From assembly GCA_030686995.1 (NCBI GenBank), contig CM060708.1, positions 188,476,749 to 188,540,748 of the forward strand: 64,000 nucleotides of DNA. Direction: 5' to 3'. Below the pieces are notes generated by a model. The model was given only the letters and a program-made list of their open reading frames with translations. It ran no database searches and had not been told where the DNA came from. Positions 57,298-64,000 of this stretch are shown piece by piece. The DNA is from Artemisia argyi (Eukaryota; Streptophyta; Magnoliopsida; Asterales; Asteraceae). Made by a program: the position numbers and the translations under genes. Position 1 is the stretch's first letter. Each line of letters opens with the position of its first letter.

Positions 57298-57560
57298 TTA
57301 TTAGGTCAAGATGGATCCCCAACTAGGAGTCTCTCGAAGTTGATAGAAAATGATCCCTTTCTAGGAGAAAATCTTAATCCACCCATTAATCAATTGAATT
57401 CGGTAAGGTTATGATGATAGGAGCACACCCGTTTGAGCATATAATTCATCCACCACTATTCCCTCACGTGGCATATTTCCACTCTAGGGGTGTGTATCGC
57501 TACTTTCACCCGTAATTAATCCTAAGTGTAGGAAAAACCTCCCTATTTCCGTTAAATAAG
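57298..57560 (+). pseudogene. A4 gag-derived protein, last segment
   Basis: Resumes after C1 with sequence matching the end of the A1 protein (LLGQDGSPT, LSKLIENDPFLGENLNP, then in a shifted frame HPFEHIIHPPLFPHVAYF). A frameshift near 57395 and a stop near 57513 break it. Confidence 0.55.
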
Positions 57561-57592
57561 GGTAGAGTCAGGCTCGTGACTCGAACAAAAAC

Positions 57593-57616
57593 AAGCGCTT
57601 ATTGGGAGGCAACCCA
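57593..57616 (+). other. conserved post-ORF hairpin motif (A4)
   Basis: AAGCGCTT, one base, then TTGGGAGGCAACCCA; equivalent to 5583-5606 and 12601-12624. Confidence 0.6.
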
Positions 57617-59958
57617 AGCTTTATGTCTTTGTTTGTTTGTTTGTTTGATGTAATTTGTTTCCGTATGCATGTTTTATTTTTATTATTGGTAGATCATGTT
57701 TCAAACTAAATTGTGAAAATGCTTTATTTCGTCGTTTAACTTCGTCTTAACTTCATATAAAGGTATTTTGCAAAAGCTAAGTGTAAGGGGAAACCCCAAA
57801 TATGTTTTTAAGAAAAAAAATTGATCATGATTCTCCACAATATTAAATAAACATGTGTATTAGTATTTGTTAGAGTCAAATGCTTGTATCGAGTCATAAT
57901 GATGTTTTGCAGGATTTTCCAGGAAGTAGGACATAAGTTTTTTCAGAAATTTTCCGGAAACTTAACATAAAGATTTCTGTAGGTCACTTCTGACGGCGTC
58001 ATGTGTAAAATTCTGGAAATTTTGCGAGTTTTATTTTTCTAACGGAGTCTTAAAGTTTTTGTTAATTCTTTAGTTTTATAAACTCCAGGAAATCTGCAAA
58101 CATTCATTCCACAAGCATTATATCTTAAATTGTTTTCTAGGATTTGTTAGTATATATAGATTGCCGCCGATTTTACGCGAGGTTGCCTTGTTTGTTTTCT
58201 CAGGTTTAACAGGTTATGTATGACAAGAAGATGATTTATTTTTCTGAAAGGGAAGCTATGAATGTTCATTTTTCTTGGAGGAAGATCTAACCTTGTTACC
58301 ACACTATCCACACCGAACGAATCAGGGGAGTATTTGTTTTCATTCTTTTACCTATTTCACTTTTACATTCTTTAATTGAACATTGGGGACAATGTTCATC
58401 CTAAGTGTAAGAGGAGGGTAAATAATGATACCTTATAGGATATAATTGAACTTGAGTTTGTTTATTTGATGGTAGGTGTGTAATAAAACAAAGAGAAATA
58501 CTTGTTAGTGTAATTTTAGCGCCAAATTTAAAATTTTTTACAACATTTAGGAGTGAAACTTTAGCCTTAGCAAGCGTCTCATGGATAGGAGTCGTATGAC
58601 TAGCACAAAACCGTACCATTCAGAAAAATTTTCCACCAAAATATGTGAGGTTCACCTTTAGATTTGATAGGAAAAGCATTCATTATTAGTGATTATGAGT
58701 GTACCGGTAGCATTTAGATTCTAGAACTTGCGTTAGTGATGCATCCCGAGACCGCTAGTGAGACTACATTCGTGTAGTAGGATTTACTACATGATAAGAG
58801 GCATTAGGATCACACTTATGTTAAACCCGTATCATAATTACTTGACCATTTAAGTCATATTATTTGGCTAGTAAAGTCAACTAATTTTTCCCACACCTTA
58901 GCGTTGTACTCATTTTTAGTACACGAAACCCCTAGTACACCCCTCTGAGCCTATCTTTTCGTTTCTAACTTTAAGCATCTTACTTAAAGGAAGAATTTGT
59001 TACAACCCACTTAAATGTACAACCAAATCGCCTTAGTCTTCCGTGTATGCACTCATCTTTAGTGGATTATTGTTATTTGTTCAAACCCTTAGTTAATTAT
59101 CTAATTGATTACATGGTTACTAAGTCGAGTCATATCTTGTACATATTATTTTGGGACGATTGAGACTCATGGGTAAAGTACTTATGTAATGGAGTAATGG
59201 GGAAGAACATCTTATATTACCCCCATATGTACGTTAATCTTAAAAGTACTCCAAGTGTTTTGATTATCTTGATTCGAGTCATTAGATTAGTTTATTGAAA
59301 AGTATGTAAAAATTCAAGTGTAAGGGGAATGTACATTCCCTATGATATATTATTTTGGATGGTAGGGTAAAAGTGTATGCACAAAAAAAAAAAAAAAAAA
59401 AAAAAAACATACGGACTACCATCCCGTTTCATTTTATGTTTGTTTTATGTTTTTGTTATTTTTCATTTATTAGCTTAAGTCGAGTCTAGTCTTGGCTTAG
59501 TAACGCCATATTGTACATGTAATTAACCAAGACGATTAACTCGCCACCAGTAAAGATTGCCTATATCCAACAAAACCGTGTATTTCATATCCCTACACCT
59601 AACATTATAACCCTTTGAAAGACCTCTTTGATAGTTTATCCTAAGTGCTTACGCCATGTGGTGGAGGTTTGATCCTTTCCCAGGCCTATGGTAATCTATT
59701 TTGATATGACAGGTAGTGAGAAACGTTCTCCAATTCCTTATTGTGATATATACTTTATTACACCCGAGAGATGTGAGTATCTAAACACTATTTGTGAGGT
59801 GCTAGTATATGACCTCCGTGCTTGTCTTTGGTCTTTAGTCGAACGATTATTTGTTGTAATTACTTTTATATTAGTGTTAAATGACCCCTAACTTGTATTT
59901 TGATTAGAATAAAAGCGCATTTGATTGAGGACAAGCAAATCTCAAGTGTAAGGGTATT
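57617..59958 (+). other. A4 conserved 3' non-coding region
   Basis: Inverted homologue of 3206-5582. Hairpins lie at 58378-58397 (GAACATTG/CAATGTTC) and 59919-59940 (ATTTGATTG/CAAGCAAAT, one mismatch). AAGTGTAAG-type motifs lie near 57778, 58401, 59319 and 59943, the last being the PPT. A TGACGGCGTCA word lies near 57990 and an A tract at ~59382-59406. Confidence 0.6.
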
Positions 59959-61390
59959 TGATGAGGCGAAAAATGAACCGTTTTTAGGGGGTCATTTAAG
60001 CCTGAATTCGAATTTATTTGATCAAATATTTCCCTAAATCGTTCCTTTTGTCATTTTAGGTACTTTTGGAGTGAAATCTGGAAAAGGAAGCATTTTGGAC
60101 ATTTTTGGAGAATAAAGTGAAGAAAACGGCAAAGTCTTAATTTTCCTTGCTGGGAACAGTACCTGACGGCGTCACTTGTTTCTTAATGATGGCGTCAAGA
60201 GCAATATAAGAGGTGGAAGTGGATGGTGCACATGACGATCCAGAAAGTTTTGTACTAAAGAGATGACGGCGTCACCATAGGTCGTCATGGTCCAAATGTT
60301 AGTGACGGCCCAGAACAAAATTACACATGACGACGTCAAAAGTGGATCTATGCAATCCGATTTCATTATGGGCGGCGAGTTGACGGCGTCAGAGTTTTCT
60401 TCTTGACGCCGTCACCCTATAAAATCTATATATAGTTTTCCAAATTTCATTCATTAGTGTGCAACTTTGAGGGAGAAACCCTAGGTCGAATTTTTCCAGC
60501 TTTTTCGAGGGTTTCAACCCTTTGAACTTTTCATGTCAATTTAAGATAAGTATTCTTTCAATTCAATCAATATGTCTATGTGTTGCTTGAGTATATCTTA
60601 CACTTGTCTTCAATTTAACATGCTCGTCTAGATCTCTTTTGTGTTTGCTTAGATGTAGTGAAACCTAGATATTAATTATGGGTTGATTGTTTGTTTATAG
60701 TTATTACGAATGATTGTATTCAATGTTAGGCTTAAGAAAACTGGCAGACTTCCATTGGTAACATGCTTGAACGTCTTAAGAAACATGATCAGAGGTGTAC
60801 TATGATTTTTGGTTGTATTTAATGCGTAGGAGAATTCTAATGATCCTATGTTAGGAGCTTCTAACGGCTCGACATAGGAGTGAAGTAGGATCCTATAGAG
60901 TTAGGGAATATTGTACACGGCCCTACGACTAGTATTAAGGAATATGACCCGTCATCCATGCAATTGTAACAAACTATCAACCTATAAAAGATATCTAGGG
61001 AGTAATGAAACCTAAGTAAACACAACTTTCCCCATCATTGTTTACACCACTAGTATAATTAGATTTATTTTCATTTCTGTCATTTTATTTTGATTGCATC
61101 TTAGTCATTTGGGTTAGTTGGCTAGCAACTAATTCCGCCCACTCTTCCAAAATCCGAGATTTTATTTACTTTTATAAAAAAATATAAAAATACAAAAAGA
61201 ATCATCTCTCACATCTAGATCTAGTTTTTAAGCTTTCTAATCCTAACGACACTATTCCTGAGTTGAACGATCAATCCCCCGATACTTGTCACTATACTAT
61301 ACTACAACGATCAGGTACACTGCCTGGTGGGAGTTGTAAGCTTCTCGAGATCCCTCGAGAGGTAAAGCCTGGTGCGATTCCCACGTATCA
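59959..61390 (+). repeat. A4 3' LTR
   Basis: TGATGAGGCG...CACGTATCA. Palindrome cluster 60164-60414, TATATATA 60427-60434, tRNA-Asp-like segment 61283-61310 (minus strand). Confidence 0.9.
61283..61310 (-). other. tRNA-Asp 5'-half-like segment, A4 3' LTR
   Basis: Minus strand TCGTTGTAGTATAGT, ATAGT, GACAAGTA: identical to the A1 and A2 copies although A4 is in the opposite orientation and more diverged. Confidence 0.65.
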
Positions 61391-61395
61391 ATACC

Positions 61396-61936
61396 TTACG
61401 AATAAACCCTGCGCCAACCGAGTTGATTGGAGTCGCTTGAGTAATCACCGCACGACAGTCCTTAGCAAAGTGTCCAGGTTTGCCACACTTGAAACACGCA
61501 TAACATGGAACATTCTCGAGATGAAAGTAACCACACTTAGCACATCTAGGAGCATTACCAGCATATCCCCTCCTATCATTATTGCCAGCCATAGTCGTAG
61601 AAACTGTTCCCACATAACTTGCTGCCATTACAAGATTCGTTGCTACGAACCCCTTCCCTTTTCTCGCTCTCTTATTGTCACCACTAAAACCATCTGACTT
61701 AGCAGTATCAGCCTCTTCTCGCTTGTCTTTGCGAGTGTTCCACTCCTAACTGCTTCATCTGTCAGTGCCCCAGCCTTTTGAATGGCACTTAGAAGTGTCG
61801 TCGGTTCAGTAGCCCTAACCATACTCCGAATTTGTGGAACCAATCCACGGATGTACCTATCGATATGCTTCGTTTCAGGAGTTACCAGGTGGGGGACCAT
61901 TCTAGCTAACTCGTGGAACTTGTCAGTGTACCCCAT
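61396..61936 (-). pseudogene. gag: G1 gag C-terminal part with zinc knuckles
   Basis: Minus strand from ~61936: YTDKFHELARMVPHLVTPET and KHIDRYIRGLVPQI are typical of the gypsy gag C-terminus. After one frameshift near 61640 come CAKCGYFHLENVPC and CFKCGKPGHFAKDC. The reading reaches the A4 insertion and continues at 30423 with CYECGSTDHLRNWC. A5 cuts the 5' side at 61954. Confidence 0.75.
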
Positions 61937-61953
61937 GTGATTAGCTGATGAAG

Positions 61954-63013
61954 TGATGAGACGAAAAATGAACCACTTTTAGGGGTCATTTAAGCCCGGA
62001 ATTGAATTTATTTGATCAAATATTACCCTAAATCGTTCCTTTTGTGATTTTAGGTACTTTGGGAGTGAAATCTGGAAAAGGAAGCATTTTGGACGTTTTT
62101 GGAGCATAAAAGTGAAGAAAACGCCAAAGACTTAATTTTCCATGCTGAGAACAGTACCTGACGACGTCAAGAGGAAAATCATGACGGCGTCAAGAGTAAA
62201 AGTAATGACGACCCAGTGCAAACCTGACGGCGTCAAAAGAAGGGCGTCAAGAGTTAATTTTATGACGGCCTGCATAAGGAGACTACATGACGGCGTCAGA
62301 CCCAGATCTAGGCAGTCCGAGGAACTATTATGAGGCGAGATGACGGCGTCAGACATTTGTTCTTGACGCCGTCACCTTCTAAACTCTATATATAGTTTTC
62401 TATTTTTCATTCATTAGAAAGGAACTTGTGTGGAGAAACCCTAGGGCCGAACTTTGTAAACCCTAGCTCGTATTTTACAGCTTTTTCAAGGGTTTTCAAC
62501 CCTTGAATCCTTTCATGTGCTATTAAGATAAGTCTTCTCTTTAATTCAATCAATATGTCTATGTGTTGGTTGTCTATATCTTGTGCTTGTCTTAATTTCA
62601 ACATGCTAGGCTAGATCTATCTTGTGTTTGCTTGGATCTAATGAAACCTAGATGTTAATTATGTGTTGATTACTTGTTTATGGTTGTATTGGATGAATGA
62701 TTTCAATGTTAGGCTTAAGAAAACAGGCAGATCTCCATTGCGTAACATGCTTGAACGTCTTAGGAAACATGAACCGATGTGTACTAGGTTTTATTGGTTG
62801 TATTTAATGCATGAGTAAATTCTAATGATCCCATGTTAGAAGCTTCTTAGCCGGCTCGACATAGGAGTGAAGTAGGCACTCATAGGATTGGGGAAGTAAG
62901 TACGCCACCCCATGAATGGTATTAAGGAATACAATCCATCATCCACGCAACTATAACAAGTAATTAACGTGTAAAAGATATCTAGGGAGTAGTGAAATCT
63001 AAGTAAACACATT
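61954..63013 (+). mobile_element. A5: family-A LTR inserted in G1 gag, truncated by C2
   Basis: Starts TGATGAGACGAAAAATG. It has palindrome words around 62158-62375 (TGACGGCGTCA, TGACGCCGTCA) and TATATATAG at ~62390, and stops at AAGTAAACACATT where C2 begins. The rest lies beyond the window. Confidence 0.8.
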
Positions 63014-63298
63014 TGTTAGCCTCGCTCTTTTATAAAGATAACGTCACACAAGTGAATTGGACTAGATTAGAAACTACAAGGACTACTTATGTAGAATAGG
63101 CAAACATGTAGGGTAATGAGCGTATAAATACCCCTCATGACTCTCCATGAGAGGTGTTGGAAAGTGTGTAAGCTTCACTTTATTTCTTATTTATAAAACA
63201 CATAGTTTCTCAACCTTTCTCTCTCTACTTTCTCTCTCTAGAATAATGGCGTATTTTGATCAACCTCGTCCTCCAGAAGGTGATTCTTGGGTTCTACA
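63014..63298 (+). repeat. C2 5' LTR
   Basis: TG...CA ends, TATAAATA at ~63124, a CT-rich stretch near 63215-63240 and the PBS directly after. No second LTR in the window to confirm the ends. Confidence 0.6.
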
Positions 63299-63300
63299 AT

Positions 63301-63312
63301 TGGCATCAGAGC
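63301..63312 (+). other. C2 primer-binding site (tRNA-Met)
   Basis: TGGCATCAGAGC, one base from the standard TGGTATCAGAGC. Confidence 0.7.
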
Positions 63313-63370
63313 TAACCGGGGGCGAATCGTGGTGTTTTTGGGTGAAAAAAATGAATCTGGTTACTGTTCA

Positions 63371-63916
63371 TCGATTTTTTATCGAGTTTGGTGAAAAATT
63401 TTCGAGTTAGGAAATTTTTTATCGAGTTTGGATGTGTTATCGAGTTAGGACTGGATTTCTTTCGAGTTAGGGTGATTTTCTATCGAGTTTAGATTCTTTA
63501 TCGAGTTAGACTGCTAATATTATCGAGTTTGGGAAAGTCTTATCGAGTTAGGTGCATTGATCTTATCGAGTTAGGAGTCAAACTTATCGAGTTTGGAACT
63601 CAACTTTGGCGAGTTAGCCTGTCTTACCTAATCGTTTATCGAGTTAGGTCTATCATTTATCGACTTAGGGGAAACTCTGCCCAAATTTCATGGACTTATC
63701 GAGTTTGGAGCTTATCGAGTTTGGATCTTATCGAGTTTGAGGGATGTATCGAGTTTGAGGGATGTATCGAGTTTGGGGCATTGCCGTGTTAGGAGATTTA
63801 TCGAGTTTGGGGTTATCAAGTTAGGGGTTATCGAGTTAGGAGATTTATCGAGTTAGGGGTTATCGAGTTAGGGGTTATCGAGTTAGGGGTTATCAAGTTA
63901 GGGGTTATCGAGTTAG
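63371..63916 (+). repeat. irregular array of TATCGAGTT(A/T)GG words
   Basis: About 28 copies of TATCGAGTTAGG or TATCGAGTTTGG (a few with TTCGAG, ATCAAG or ATCGAC) in ~545 bp. Spacing is irregular at first (17-40 bp) and tightens to ~14 bp at the 3' end, before an A-rich tract at 63919-63949. It lies in the C2 leader just after the PBS. Confidence 0.85.
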
Positions 63917-64000
63917 CAAAAAAAAAAAAAAAAAATTAAAAAAAAAAAAGGAGTTTTTTGGCGGGAAAATTTGAGTAAAACTTATTTTTGAGAGGAGATT

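Larger units (their letters stand above)
30429..61390 (+). mobile_element. A4: family-A non-autonomous LTR retrotransposon with two nested elements
   Basis: LTRs at 30429-31859 and 59959-61390 have a perfect ATACC TSD at 30424-30428 and 61391-61395. Removing T1, C1 and their TSD copies leaves ~7.0 kb. The internal region codes a gag-derived protein in three separated pieces followed by the family-A non-coding region. It inserted into the gag zinc-knuckle region of G1. Confidence 0.9.
24451..64000 (-). mobile_element. G1: decayed Ty3/gypsy element, minus strand, heavily interrupted, right end not in window
   Basis: Its 3' LTR is at 24451-26932, with a PPT beside it. A pol pseudogene on the minus strand ends near 30423, and the gag part resumes at 61396-61936 on the far side of nested A4. 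Joining the flanks across A4's TSD restores a continuous reading of the gag zinc-knuckle region. A5 and C2 interrupt the gag further right, so the 5' LTR lies beyond the window. Confidence 0.8.
63014..64000 (+). mobile_element. C2: short-LTR copia-like element, right end not in window
   Basis: A ~285-bp LTR (TGTTAGCCTCGC...GGTTCTACA) is followed by a tRNA-Met PBS. The internal leader carries the TATCGAGTT repeat array. No gag or pol is reached before the window ends. Confidence 0.65.

Noticed and set aside
63371..63916. CRISPR-like array
   Set aside because: Plant retrotransposon context, 12-bp words and irregular short spacers. It is a minisatellite-like leader array.

Overview
The window is a stretch of nested transposable elements from a plant nuclear genome. 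Nearly all recognisable coding sequence belongs to LTR retrotransposons or to a large Mutator-like DNA transposon (MULE). The style of the Athila/Tat-type gag points to a eudicot, probably Asteraceae; this rests on remembered resemblance, not a search. No intact conventional host gene was found. One possible host exon lies at the left edge (1-63).

Region 1 (149-20950) is a MULE with ~205-bp terminal inverted repeats (TIRs, 158-362 and 20738-20941) and a perfect 9-bp target-site duplication (TSD, TTCTTTAAA). No transposase was seen. It carries a left-end coiled-coil pseudogene, a Gly-Lys-rich fragment, a protein resembling the OB-fold of the homologous-recombination factor HROB, and a spliced coiled-coil/AT-hook gene. 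Two retrotransposons of one family ('family A') interrupt it: A1 (1861-8334, TSD TACAT) and A2 (8784-16784, TSD GGGAG). Without them the MULE is ~6.3 kb.

Region 2 (20951-23118) is AT-rich, has no recognised gene and holds a cluster of GCGAT/ATCGC words.

Region 3 (23119-64000) is a nest. A family-A LTR (A3, 23119-24450) is split by a minus-strand Ty3/gypsy element (G1, from 24451 to beyond the right edge). G1 is split by a complete family-A element (A4, 30429-61390, TSD ATACC) and by a further family-A LTR (A5, 61954-63013). A4 is split by a very young Tekay/Del-like chromovirus (T1, 32140-45773, TSD GTATT) and by a Sirevirus-like copia element (C1, 46985-57292, TSD CGGGT). A5 is split by a short-LTR copia element (C2, from 63014), which runs off the window.

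Family A looks entirely non-autonomous. A2 encodes gag plus an aspartic protease and a C-terminal extension; A1 and A4 encode a shortened gag fused to an acidic/Pro-rich domain. None encodes reverse transcriptase or integrase, so these must come in trans. Its LTRs share two striking features: clusters of the near-palindrome TGACG(C/G)CGTCA next to a TATATATA box, and, on the strand opposite the coding strand, a copy resembling the 5' half of tRNA-Asp. The primer-binding site (PBS) is also tRNA-Asp-like, so the genomic RNA could pair with both ends of its primer. Downstream of the coding regions lie conserved hairpins, two of them placed directly before polypurine-tract-like AAGTGTAAGGG motifs.
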